DNA from: Gongronella butleri
Taxonomy: Eukaryota > Mucoromycota > Mucoromycetes > Mucorales > Cunninghamellaceae
DNA: 64,000 bases
Direction of reading: 5' to 3'
NCBI GenBank assembly: GCA_025201375.1
Contig: JAIWZP010000013.1
Coordinates: 62,001 to 126,000, forward strand
Part shown: positions 11,854-22,292 of the stretch, one piece after another
Numbering within the stretch: position 1 is the first letter of the stretch
How the letters are laid out: every line of letters starts with the position of its first letter
Notes under the pieces: model-generated
Database searches by the model: none
The model's input: only the letters and a program-made list of their open reading frames with translations
Told to the model about the DNA's origin: nothing
Program-made: the position numbers and the translations under genes

Positions 11854-12849
11854 AGTAATGATTTAATTGAAATTTGGAATAATAAAAGGATAAGCAGAGA
11901 GGGATCAATGGCCAAGGGAGAGACTTGAGTGCCAGAGCAAGAGAGATGTCGCTGTTGGAAGAAAAACGAGGCAATGGCCGCGAGTTGGAGTCATATTTAT
12001 ACTTTTTTTCTTCCAACATCGACCAAACGAGATTAACAGGCGCACGGTAAAGACAAGAATGGATTAACAGGCGCACGGTAAAGACAAAAATGGATTAACA
12101 GATGAGAAAATGCAAGTAGGAGAATGGCAGGACACAGGTTGACAGAATTGGCAAAGCAGTAAAGATAAAATAGGCAGAGTAGATGGGAAAAAGGGCGTTT
12201 TGTTGACAACTGACAAGAATGTCACACAGGCTTTCGACAAAAAGGGACTTGCACGCGATTGCGCGTAAACAATAAGGAGAGACGCAATCGCTAAACGTAC
12301 AATGGATAAGGTGTGCACGTGGCGCAGGATGAGGGTATTTCACGGCTATCTTGACTTGTAGCCGTGTTTGGGCAAAGCGGGTGTCTATGGCTGGCAAGTG
12401 GGCAGGTTGCCTTGTTTTCTGCGCATCATGTAATAATAATAGTCTTCATCTCTTTTTTTTTTTTAAAAAAAAATAAAAGCGCATCTAAAGCGCGTCAAAG
12501 CGCGTCTAAGCGCGTCCATCGCCGCGCTACACGCGTCGCTGGCCTCGCTGACGCGTTGATCTACGAGAACCAAGGCTGGCTCGCGACATGTCGCGCCTGT
12601 CGGTTTTAAAAAAAATCGGCTAGCCAGCGCCTGAAAAAAAAAGTATAAAGCGCGTTTTTCAAGCTTTTGGGATTTGACACGCCAATGTGGTGCTTGATCA
12701 TCCGTCCATTTTCAATTTTTCATCACAATATACAGAATGTCAGAAACTGATGCGTAGTGTCAATTCAATGCTTGCGCCTTGCGGCATCTCACTGAACTAC
12801 AAAAACCAGGGCACGCACGCACGCTGGCCTTTGGAAAAACGAAAGGTGC
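11854..12849. other. Intergenic with a short tandem repeat
   Basis: Apart from the 31-base tandem repeat at 12031-12101 there are only short frames with no recognisable domains. At 12470-12560 there is a GCGTC-rich patch with repeated CGCGTC words. A poly-T tract followed by poly-A lies at about 12450-12475. Confidence 0.4.
12031..12101. repeat. 31-base tandem repeat, about 2.3 copies
   Basis: The unit starts GATTAACAGGCGCACGGTAA at 12031, again at 12062, and a partial third at 12093. The first two units differ at only one base. Confidence 0.9.
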
Positions 12850-15590
12850 GGTTTTTGGGACTTTGCCGGCTTGTTGTGCCTCCAGAAATTTTTTTACAGC
12901 CTACCTGCCCGCCAATGAAAAATGCTTCCCGGCATAAACTACAGCAGCCCAATTCTCAGGACGTGCCCGCCAGATTTTTTTTGGACTCAAAAATGCCAAA
13001 AACCTCCTATTTATACTATTTTGCGTTCATCTCACCATCGTCATGGTCGACCCCGCTCAAAAATAGCCGCATCGCACTCAGCGCAAAATTTGGAACAAAA
13101 AAGCTTAAACTCCCAAAGCGCTACGACCACTTTTGAAAATTTTCAGGGGTCACACCTTTCAACCTCAGAAAAAGCTAAACTTGGGAAGTTTCGAACTCCG
13201 AGTGATCAATGCATCCCAAACAGGTTACTCCGACGATTTGCTATTGGCAGACAAAATGGCAAGTCACCCCAAAGTACGGTACAGTAAGAAAAAAGCCCAA
13301 AGAGTGACGCATGAACGCCGATCGACTGAGAAAATTATCTACTTTGGTGCGATTTTTTTCCAAAAATTTAAGGTTTGACACTTCCAAATTAAGTTGCGTG
13401 GATTGCATGCAATTTTATTTTTTTATTTTTTTCGTTTTTTAATTAATTACTTAGTTTGGACATTTCTATGCGCTGAGTGGGTTGCAGCCTCGTGAAATGG
13501 CCGATGATGCAAAAAGTCAAAACCCAAGCTAGCTCGCTGCAATTAGGGATCCTTAACGATCAAGGTGATCGCGATCTGATCGCGATCACGAAAAAAAGAT
13601 CGATAAGCTTAACGATCGATCAGGCCCCCTGATCGAAAGATCGATAGTGATGATCGTTAAGATCGTAAGAGATCAAAATATCAAAAATTGTTCTTGTCGA
13701 TCTTTCGATCTTTCGATTTTTTTATCAGATCGAAAAATCGTAAGCGATCGAAAGATCGACAGCGCTTCTTACAGCAGTAAGTATTGATCTTTCGATCTTC
13801 GATTTTTCGATCAGATCGAAAGATCGAAAGATCGATTCCCACTTATCGATCTTTACGATTTTAACGATCGATTTTTTTCTTAACGATCACTGTCGATCGA
13901 TCTTGACGAATCCCTTAACGATTCGATCGATCTCGTGATCTTTCAAAAAATCGATCGGATCGAATCGATAAGGATCCCTAGCTGCAAGTCATCCCACTAG
14001 ATACTTTGTCCTCTGTTTCGTTATCAAAACTGCAATAAAAATCAGGGGTCAACTAGGTAGAAGACCGTTGTCGAGAAAATCGCGGTCAAAGAATTTGATG
14101 AAAAAGTGAATTTTCTCTACGAGTTTTTTTAGCCATCCATCTATGAAACTGGTCTCATTTGATAGAGATTCAAAAGATACATTCGACACGTTAAAAGCAC
14201 TGTAGGTTGTTGTCCCAATTGTCGAGAAAAACGAGGTTGAAAATTAATTCAAAGTTTGATCGACTTTTGTAAGCGTGGTGCAAGGTTCGTCTGTGAACAA
14301 CGAGAACAATGAGCTCAATCAGCCAGGCACGCCAATTGCGGGGTGCTAGGCGCGTCAATGCACGTTGTGTGCATTGTGGACAGGGCGCCGCACCAACGTG
14401 CCTAGCGCTTGAGCTCAGACCGAGCTGAGAGTCCGGTGTCGGCCGGTGAATCTGCCACACACCCATTTTTCGCCTATAAAATCCCACCTTGTTTAGATTT
14501 CCCCTTTTCCTTTTCTTTTCACTCTGTTTTCAGATTAAAAACCCCATCTTTTGTCTCACTTATTCGCAAAGTTTACATCGTCCATCGGGCGTGTAAACAA
14601 TCTGAAAATGCCATCCAGCAGCCGCGTCTCTTTCAAAAAGTAGTGTTGTCTTCAACGCAATCCACAAGATATTCCGAGGCCCTGTGCCAAATTTCTGAAA
14701 AGAACGGCATTTTGAATTCATATGATACAGTATGCACAAGGAGTCAAGGACCAAGCAAGCTTATTACTACTGTACCTTTGGTTTTTATGAGTTTGTAGGT
14801 AATTGACGACCAAAAATAACTTATCGGTACAGTAATACAGTAATACAGTACAAATGTTTGGAGAGGCAAAATACTGTAAAATCACCGCCAGCATTTGATC
14901 TCGCCAGCAGCAACGGCTGACCGCCCCGGCACCTGAGTCATCTCAAGTGAAACAGCGACCAAACGCGGTAAAAGTGCTTGTGGTTTGGGGATATCGCGCT
15001 GTGAACTCGGCAGTTACAGTAGTCTTCACGGGGTTGATTTGGCCCTAATTCATGCAAAATGCATTTTCTTAGGCCTGAGTGATCCGATCTCTGAAAAAAC
15101 TTGACATCGTTGGTGTTTTGCGTTTAGCATTATTCTCTAGTTTAAGTACAGTAGAGGACTCGATGAACAAGATCCGGAGGACGCGCCCAGCAAAAGGGTG
15201 TAGCCACGTACTGTAGGGATTTGTCCATTTTGGTATCGTGCGCGACAACGGCCCAATGTACTGTATCAGCGCGAGTCGTCTCAAATGAATACAGTAGCAA
15301 TCAAACGCGGTAAAAGCGCTTGTGGTTTGGATACTTCGTGTCGAGATCTCGGCGAGTTACCGGTAGCAATCAGCGTTTTGGCCCTGGTTTTCCCATTTTG
15401 GTGACGCGCGCGACAACGATTCAACGTATCGACGCGCGAGTCATCTTAAATGAATCAGGGACCAAACGCGATAAAAGCGCTTGTGGTTTACTGTAGAGTG
15501 ATCGCATTATTGAGACCTCGACGAGTTAGCCATCAGAGATGGTTTTGACCCTGATCTGGTCCTGAGTTCACGCAAAATGCATTTCCGCAG
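12850..15590. repeat. Dispersed repeat family A, copy 1
   Basis: This region is a diverged direct copy of the sequence at about 49735-52460. Shared landmarks in order: a GCCTCCAGAA/TTTTTACAGCCT start; GAACTCCGAGTGATCAATGC; CGATCGACTGAGAAA; TTAAGGTTTGACACTTCCAA; GTCATCCCA.TAGAT; TTGTCGAGAAAA; and a block with CGCGGTAAAAGCGCTTGTGG. That last block recurs three times inside this copy (about 14960, 15305 and 15465). Neither copy keeps an open frame of useful length, so it is an old non-coding or decayed element. It is interrupted by the nested foldback element at 13543-13980. Confidence 0.8.
13543..13980. mobile_element. Nested GATC-rich foldback/MITE-like element
   Basis: A 438-base insertion is flanked by a perfect 7-base direct duplication, GCTGCAA (13536-13542 and 13981-13987). 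The ends are inverted: the left reads TTAGGGATCCTTAACGATC and the right ends in CGATAAGGATCCCTA. The interior is almost entirely made of GATC, TCGATC and CGAAAGATCGA words, making it highly self-complementary. The homologous site in the other copy of repeat family A (50388-50394) lacks the insertion and has a single GCCGCAA. No coding capacity is visible, so movement would need a transposase from elsewhere. Confidence 0.8.
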
Positions 15591-16025
15591 GACCGAGAGA
15601 GCTGATCGCGATCAATTTTGTCTTTTACGCGTATCGCGCTCCAATGATTTTGCGTATGTGCTGCAAATTGAGTCACGCTCGCGTTTTTGTAGGTTGCTTG
15701 TCAACGGCGAGACGCGTTTCCATTGGTGGTTAAATTTTATGGCTTGATTTTTTGAGCCCCCCCCCCGCCACTCTTTTTTTTTTTGAAAGCACACGCACAA
15801 AGAAACGCCACGGTAACGGGTTATGGTAGCAAAGGACATGATGAAAAAGTGAATAAACAAGCGCACTTGAGCATGATTTTATTGGATTTTCCGTGACAAA
15901 AGGAGCCATGTTTGGAATCTCATCAAATGATGGCTATTATTAGCCATCCCCCCTTGAATCAATTGACACATGGCCTCCAAGTTTGTGCAAAACCAAGAGA
16001 AAATCAGCAAAAGAAATAGGCAAAA
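15591..16025. other. Intergenic, 3' flank of the ODC gene
   Basis: This is the end of the repeat region followed by the 3' flank of the ornithine decarboxylase gene. It has a C9 and T10 run near 15760-15785. I see no gene. Confidence 0.5.
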
Positions 16026-17461
16026 TCAGAAAAAGGCCGTGTTGGTGTAGAGCACCTTGGACTTTTTGAAGCCATTGAACTGGCTGGCGGCACAGATGGT
16101 GTAGGCACCCATGTTTTCCCAGTAGAGCCAGTCCCCTTCTTCGAGCAGAGGCAGACGCGTCGACTTGCTAAGGCAATCGATGCTATAAAAGAAAAAGAAA
16201 AAAAAACAAAGCATGAGCATCCAATTTTTTTTTTTTTTTTTTTTTTTTTTTACCTGTCGCATGTGGGGCCCCAGATGGAGCATTCATAGTCGATTTCTGC
16301 GCGCTTGTCGTAGCAGAACTCGTTGTTCTTGAGCAGGACGCGGGGCACGACGACTTGGTGATCAAAGAGGATGCAATTGAACGAGCCGTACATGCCGTCG
16401 TTGACATAGTACATGTAGGCGGGGTCGGTTCCAGCGGCATCGTTGAGGACGGTGCGTCGGCCAATGACGTTTGTGCAAACCGTGAACGCGGAGGCGACAT
16501 AGTAGCGGCCAGGTTCCGCAATGACGCGAATGTTTGGCGCAAAGTGGCGATCGACAGCGGGGCCGAGGATAGCCGCGACCTTTTCAAAGGTGATGCCGTC
16601 TTTGACATCGGCCCCGGGGAAGCCGCCGCCAACGTCCAGCAGCGTAAAGTTGAAGCCCATGGCGTCGGCCTGGTCAAACACGCTTCGCGCGCGCATGACG
16701 GCGTCGGCAAAGGCGTGCTCATCGAGGCAGCCGCTGCCCACGTGGAAGCTGACGCCAATGACGTTCAAGTCGAGGTCCTTTGCGGTCTGCAGCAGGTGTG
16801 GGACCGTATCGAGGGGCGCGCCAAACTTGAGGCCGAGTTGGCAAAGGGATTTGGAGTCGTCGGTCAGGATGCGCAACACGAGCTCCGCGTTGGGGTACAG
16901 CTGCTTAATCTTGTGCAGCTCCTCGGCATTGTCAAAGGTCATCTTGGCCACGCCTTGCTGGTGCGCGAACCGGATAAACGACGATTGCTTGCACGGATTG
17001 GCGTAAATCACGCGATGGGGCTCCACACCGAGATCAAGCACTTGCTGGATCTCCGCCTTGCTGGCGCAGTCAAAGCCAAGACCGAGCGACGCAAGCAGCT
17101 TGACAACCATTGGGTCAGGATTAGACTTGACAGCTATAAAAAAAAACCATCGTGTCAGATGAGATTGGTCCCTATTTTTCCCCCTCCTTTTTTTTTCATT
17201 TTTACCAAAGTGGGGCTCGATGCGAGGCAGCAATTGCATCCAGCGGCGGTGCTGGCGGTAGACTTCCCCAAGATCGGCGACAAAAAAGGCGTCTTCCTGG
17301 TCAGTTTCCCATTTTTGGCGCGAATGCGAGTCCAATTCTTGCTTGACCACCTGCTTGACAGACAGATTGTGGATGGGCATATCCAGGTGCTTGGAGTCCT
17401 TTGTGCGGCCGAGCATGGGAGAGGGAGGGTTCAAAATGGCAGTTTCGAGTTGAGGGATCAT
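16026..17461 (-). CDS. SPE1: Ornithine decarboxylase
   Basis: Three exons (17206-17461, 16254-17133, 16026-16182) give 430 residues. This is a PLP-dependent group IV decarboxylase of the alanine-racemase fold that converts ornithine to putrescine, the first committed step of polyamine synthesis in the cytosol. Visible marks: the PLP-binding lysine in AVKSNPDP (about residue 88), SFHVGSGC, the phosphate-binding GGGFPG, EPGRYYV, YVNDGMYGSFN, and the catalytic cysteine in WGPTCDSID (about residue 377), formed across the last splice junction. The length matches fungal ODCs. I chose the Met of MIPQLETAIL because upstream in-frame residues are low complexity; a further in-frame Met lies at 17602. 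Eukaryotic ODC is normally controlled by antizyme, but no such element is visible here. Confidence 0.96.
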
Positions 17462-18592
17462 GATTTGTTGGTAGAGAGAGGGAAACCTTGCGAGGCAAAT
17501 CGACAGAAAAAAAAAACAAGGGGGGAGAAGAAGAAAAAAAAAGACAGCGGGCGCTTTTTTTTTGCTTTGGGGAACAGAGGGGTTTGGGAAAAGTTGACGC
17601 AAAGAGTCACACGCAATAACAAGAGAACAGAGGAGGAGGAGGGGGCAAAACTACGCTAGAGACAACGAGACCAAGGGGGGAAACCTCGTCGGTGGAATAG
17701 AGTGTTCAAAAGTCTTTTTTCTGAGGACGTGATGGGCTTGTTCGGACTGGTGCAGATTCAGTCCGAGGATAGGGTCAAGTGGAGAAAAAAAAAGAGAGAG
17801 AAAAGCAAAAAGGGTTTGGAGGAGCTAAAAAATGGGTTCTAAAAACAAAAGAGAATACTAGCAAAAGGACTAGTAAAACAAGAAAAAAATGTACGCAAAA
17901 AAGAGAAGGGGGGATAAATAAACACGAATGTGTGTAAAAGAAGCAAGAAAAACGGACCATCCATCAAAAGCCTTTTTATAATGAAAAAAAAAGTTTTCGT
18001 TTCCCGCCGTGTTCTCGGCCAATGAGCCCAATTTTTGCCCTGGCAACCCAAAAAAAACGCGCAAAAAACGCAGGGGAGGTACAAAAGGAGGCAAAAATGG
18101 ATGGCTTTGCCCGATTGATGCCTTGCCCGATGGCTTGGGCGGGAATAATTCCTTGTTTTCATCTCGTTTGCAACAAACATGCAGAGGCATTTTGCACGGA
18201 AGTGCCTCGATAAAGCTCAAAAAGACGCGCTGGGCAGGCCTCCATTGCCCGGGCTCGCTTCAATTCCTTTTTTTTTTGTTTTTTTTTTTTTTTAGCGTGG
18301 CGCTTTGGGCCAATGTCCGCTTGGCGATCCTCGCAAGATAAAAAGCCCCGTGATTGCCTCGTGCGCGTGTCAATTCGGGTTTGCAGCGCATCCTGTTCCC
18401 TTTTTGCATGGCTCCAACAAGCGAAACGCGGGCGACGTCGGGCAATTTAGCCATGTTTAAGCCCTCTGACAATTGGCACAAAAAGAGCAAAAAAAAAAAG
18501 GAGAGTCTATCCAAAAAAATCTAGTTTTATTTTACACAGAGAAAAAAAAAACTTGAGGCACAAAAACGAGTGGTTAAAATTGCCTCATGAGC
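17462..18592. other. Intergenic, upstream of ODC
   Basis: About 1.1 kb holding the ODC promoter and leader and the 3' flank of the PDSS2-like gene. It is rich in A runs on the + strand and has a long interrupted T run at 18268-18293. The open frames are low complexity. I see no gene. Confidence 0.5.
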
Positions 18593-20080
18593 TCATGAGG
18601 AGACGTGTTGGGCCAATTGGATCAGGGCCTGCTGCGATTGAGATGAGTTGAATTGTTGCGCAACTTGGATGGCGGCTTGTTGGTGGGTATGGATCAAGTC
18701 AAACGTGCGTTTCAGCCCTTGGCTCTTGTACACGAGCAAGCGCGTCTAAGGCAACCAAAAAAAAAAAAGTAGTCTGTGTGAGCCATCTTTTTTTATTATT
18801 ATTATTTTTTTTTTTTTTGCTTATCAGATCATCTCTTTGCGATCATCAACCTGGGCAAAAAAAAAAAAATCGACACTTACCTTTTCGAGGTCCTCGGCGT
18901 GGCCAAACTGGCGCTCCATGATCTGATTAAGTTCTGGGAATTCTTCGGCTGCGTACAGCAGCGGTGTGCACACAGAGGGGGCACGATCCATTTTACCGGT
19001 TTCTTTGGCAAATTGCCGGATGTCGTGCGACAGCTGCCCAAGAAAAAGAAAAAAAAAGATAAGCAACTGAATGCCGATCCGTTCCTTTTCCCTCACTGCC
19101 GCCCGTCTTCTCTCCTCAATTTCTTCACACAAAGAGCGCGTTACCTGGAGGGCCATGCCAAAGTGGCGACCATAATCATAAGCTGCTTGGGCCAATTCGT
19201 GATGATCTGTGCCTGGCTGGCGGCCAAGAACGACGGATGACTTGCAGCTCTGGCCGATCAGGCTTGCTGTCTTTAGGTAGCATTGCTGCAGGTAATCGTC
19301 GACGGTGAATTCGCTCTGTTTTTTCACGAGCATGACCTCGCCTTCGACGAGATTGGCGATGCATGTGGCCATGAGCTCGATGCACTCTGCGGTGCGTAGT
19401 TGCGCGAGGGCGAGCGACGCGCGGGCGAGCAAAAAGTCACCGGCAAGAACGGCCATCTTGTTGCCAAAGACATGTGTGGGCGCATTGTCGTCCAAAACGT
19501 CATAATGCAGCAGCGACGCGATATAAATCATCTCTGAAATCTCGCCTAGGCGGCGCTGCTCGGGCTTGATGATGCCGTTCCCCGTAGCCTGTGCGACCAA
19601 TTGCACCAGCAAGGGTCGGATGCGCTCCGTGTCGCTCGCCAAGTAATGTTTGACCAGGGTTTTGATGAATGGGTGGCCGCTGCCGAGCAACCGCTTGATA
19701 TTGTCCTTGAGCTCCCACACGTCCTCGCCCAAAAGCTTCACAGGATCCATCATGCGGTCCTCGTCGCCCGTGTGCACAAGCCCCTGCGCCTCGCGCACCG
19801 CATCATGCCAATTGCTAGCCTCGCCAGTGAACGGCAGCGTCTCTACCGTCGGCTTCGTCACGTGCCTCAATGGTGTTTTGTTCACCAGTGTCGCCTTGAC
19901 CGCTTGAAACCCTTGTGCAAGTGTGTCCAAAGGGCTATTGTTATTGTTGTTCTTGTTGTGGTCACTATTGTAGCTGCGCACCGATCGCACCGAGCACCGC
20001 AGGTGTGGCGTCACGTGTCGAACCACACCTAGCCGAGTGGCAGCGCGTGTCAAATTGACGTGTCGAAAGGCAGGACGCAT
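18593..20080 (-). CDS. Polyprenyl diphosphate synthase subunit 2-like (Dlp1/PDSS2)
   Basis: Three exons (19145-20080, 18881-19033, 18593-18745) give 413 residues, close to human PDSS2. The first ~40 residues are Arg-rich and lack acids, like a mitochondrial transit peptide. The body is a trans-prenyltransferase fold: FGNKMAVLAGDFLLARAS and DLEKTRLLVYKSQGLKRT are conserved. The two Asp-rich substrate motifs are damaged: the first reads LLHYDVLDD (a Tyr where the first Asp of DDxxD should be) and the second reads LSHDIRQF instead of a DDxxD. That pattern fits the non-catalytic partner subunit that pairs with a catalytic synthase to build the coenzyme Q side chain, as Dps1/Dlp1 do in S. pombe. 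The partner gene is not in this window. The alternative, a true COQ1, is less likely. Confidence 0.8.
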
Positions 20081-20268
20081 ATTCGAAAGAATAAAAAAAA
20101 GAGCAAACCGACAAGGAGCAAAAAGAAAAAGAACAACAAGGGGGAAATAGATACAGCGCTCGTTGTCCTGGTTACTTTCTTTGTATCTTGACGTTTTCAA
20201 TCTCCGCATTTGCCAGGTCCCACTGTCCGGTGGCTTTTGGTACATTTTGCATGAATTTTGCCCCTTTT

Positions 20269-21033
20269 TTATTTTTCGAGGTAGAGTTGTTGGTCGATGA
20301 CAAGCGCCTCGATGTCTGGTAGTAGCAATGTATTAATTGGTTTATTTTCGCGAATATGCTGGCGTGCGAGTGTGCTGGAAAGGCCGGCCACCGTGTCCGG
20401 CAATTGAAACCGGCGCATTTGTGCTGAATACGCGCGTACGGCATCCTGCTGCCAAAACGCGGGATCGGCGTGACCTGGTCGATCTGCGCAGAGGAGCGAC
20501 GCGTGTTCGAAAAATGGGGCGAGCGCCTGCGGCACGGGCACATCATAGTATTTTGCGTCAAACAGGCGCGTCACGGTATCCATGCCTAAGATGAACGTCA
20601 CGCTGCCCGGCCACCACGTCCGAATGGCGGCCACCTTGTCCACAAACCGTGCCTTGGTCGTCACGCCCACGTGCACAGGCAGCTCAAATGGCCAGTGCCG
20701 CGCCATCAATTCCATCATTTGCACACGTTGCACGGCCGACGCGCCCGACAGCGCCTTGTCCGCGTTTTGCGTCGAGAATAACAGCAGCCCCGCGTCAAAC
20801 TCGCCGCGATTCTGCTTCCACGCTTCCTCAAGGAGCCCGTAATGCGCCCTCGTGGGCGGGTTGAACGACGCGTCAAGCACTAGAAGCCGCCCAGCTTCTT
20901 TTGTCGGTACGCCGCGTTCCATGGCGCTCGCACGAGGTGCCTCCCAAGTCAGAATAAAGTCATCGCCTTGTCGGCGATGTAAAAGTGCTTGCAGTGCCTG
21001 TGTCTGTCCTTTGACAATAGAATAATGGGTCAT
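20269..21033 (-). CDS. POF1: POF1/NMN adenylyltransferase-like nucleotidyltransferase
   Basis: Single-exon 254-residue protein. It has the nucleotidyltransferase alpha/beta phosphodiesterase fold: LVLDASFNPPTRAHYGLL (the (H/T)xGH-type nucleotide-binding site, here TRAH), FILGMDTVTRLFDAKYY in the middle, and LSSTLARQHI near the end, matching the SSTxxR motif. This is the fungal POF1 (YCL047C) relative of NMN adenylyltransferases. Adenylyl transfer to NMN, giving NAD, is the family reaction, but the exact substrate of POF1 proteins is less settled. It lies 189 bases upstream of the PDSS2-like gene on the same strand. The start is the first Met after a long A/T-rich run. Confidence 0.8.
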   Translation of the reverse strand: MTHYSIVKGQTQALQALLHRRQGDDFILTWEAPRASAMERGVPTKEAGRLLVLDASFNPPTRAHYGLLEEAWKQNRGEFDAGLLLFSTQNADKALSGASAVQRVQMMELMARHWPFELPVHVGVTTKARFVDKVAAIRTWWPGSVTFILGMDTVTRLFDAKYYDVPVPQALAPFFEHASLLCADRPGHADPAFWQQDAVRAYSAQMRRFQLPDTVAGLSSTLARQHIRENKPINTLLLPDIEALVIDQQLYLEK

Positions 21034-22219
21034 GGCGCAAAAAAAAAAAAAAAAAAAGGACAAAAAGCGAAAGAAAAAAAAAAAAGTGCGATAGAAAGGC
21101 GAGATTAAAAATGGTGGGGCCAGGGGGCACCAACATGCAACTCCGCCCTGAAGCGTACATCTCGCTCCACGCTGCAAGTTGATCAAACAACTAAAAAAAA
21201 AAATAAAATAAAATAAAAAAAAAAAAAAACGGCAAATGATGCCAAATCGCGATTTTCTCGACGGCTTCTTAATCCGTTTTATGTTGCTTTGCACTGTGGA
21301 AATAACAAAGAAACCAAAGCAAACGCCATTAATTTGAAATGCGTAGCCTCAGGCGTGAATGGGCAAAATGCATCCAAAAATGCGCAAATTTCTTGTTTAT
21401 TTCGAATTTTCTCGCGTTGCCGCGGTCCGATCTCTGTTAAATTTGGACAAGCTATTCATCATTAGCATTGAAATCATTGCATCAGGTCAATATCTCAACT
21501 TCTATTATGGAAGGTCATGTTTAGTGACCTTATTGTGCATTTTTCACGACCATGGCGCGTGTCTCCTCATTGTGATATCCAATTGGCGATAAAACTCAAA
21601 CTAGTCAAATCTTTTGTGTCCACCCGTCCGTTGTTTTAATTTGAGATCGCTCAGATAGGTTTACCGGAAAAAAAACATACGAAAGAGATGATCAACTTTA
21701 GCGGAACATTACATTTAAATCTGCCAAAGAGAGATTGTACTGCTTCAAGACGCGATGCAACATGAAGCGGCATACTGGAAACCCCGACACAGGGGGAAAA
21801 AAAGAACTGTCGCACGACAGGGACGCGCACCACGCGTAAATATAAAATTTGTCGTGGTGAGCCCCCAAAACCTTGAAAAATGGTCTCCAGAATTGCTCCA
21901 AATTAAGACGCAAGATCGTCTGCATAGAGAAACAACGTAAGATGCCAAAACAGAGTGGGATCGACCTACTGGTTGACGGGCAATTCGACAAGTATATTTT
22001 TTTTTTGCAAAATCTGGCAGTTCAAGCATGAAATAAAGGCAATCCTATTTTGCCCAATAGAATTCAAACGTCTTTGCGAAAAAAAAAAGAGCGTGAGATA
22101 ACAAAACAAAAAAACTAAAAAAAAAAAAAAAAGAAAAGAAAAATGCAAGACAATGACAAAAAAACAAAAAGAACATCCTCAACCACCCTGGGGATGCCTT
22201 TTTTCCAAGGCAAAATAAC
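21034..22219. other. Intergenic with a repeat family B copy
   Basis: This is the promoter side of the POF1-like gene, then AT-rich sequence and a copy of dispersed repeat B (21650-22020), then A-rich sequence up to the tRNA gene. I support no protein gene here. Confidence 0.5.
21650..22020. repeat. Dispersed repeat family B, copy 1
   Basis: It shares a diverged block with the copy near 32 kb, same orientation: a word TCTCCAGAATT followed at similar spacing by GCATA and a direct GATCxACCTACT/ATTCATCTACT landmark. It also shares a CATACTGGAAACCC-type segment with the 58 kb copy. Divergence is high and the boundaries are approximate. Confidence 0.45.
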
Positions 22220-22292
22220 ACCCATGGTGGGGCTCGAACCCACAATCCTCGGATTAGAAGTCCGAAGCGATATCCAATTTCGCCACACGGGC
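22220..22292 (-). tRNA. tRNA-Arg (UCU anticodon)
   Basis: A 73-base cloverleaf reads GCCCGTGTGGCGAAATTGGA at the 5' end. The acceptor stem GCCCGTG pairs with CATGGGT (two G-U pairs). The anticodon stem CGGA/TCCG encloses CTTCTAA with anticodon TCT. The T arm is TGGGTTCGAGCCCCA. There is no intron. It decodes AGA. The D-arm (A-box) and T-arm (B-box) are the internal pol III promoter, the target of the TFIIIC complex whose large subunit is also encoded in this window. Confidence 0.95.

Noticed and set aside
13181..13240. TTCGAACTCCGAG resembling a tRNA T-arm in repeat A
   Set aside because: No acceptor or anticodon stem can be drawn around it, and the same words occur in copy 2 as part of the repeat.
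14950..15490. Three regularly recurring blocks that might suggest an array
   Set aside because: Spacing is irregular (about 345 and 160 bases), repeats are long and diverged, and the genome is eukaryotic. This is not a CRISPR array.
17462..17602. Upstream in-frame Met giving a 47-residue longer ODC
   Set aside because: The extension is a Phe/Leu/Lys-rich reading of homopolymers. The family start aligns with the Met at 17461.
16355..17659. A 434-residue frame antisense to ornithine decarboxylase
   Set aside because: A mirror frame of a GC-rich conserved gene. It reads through the ODC intron and has no domain of its own.
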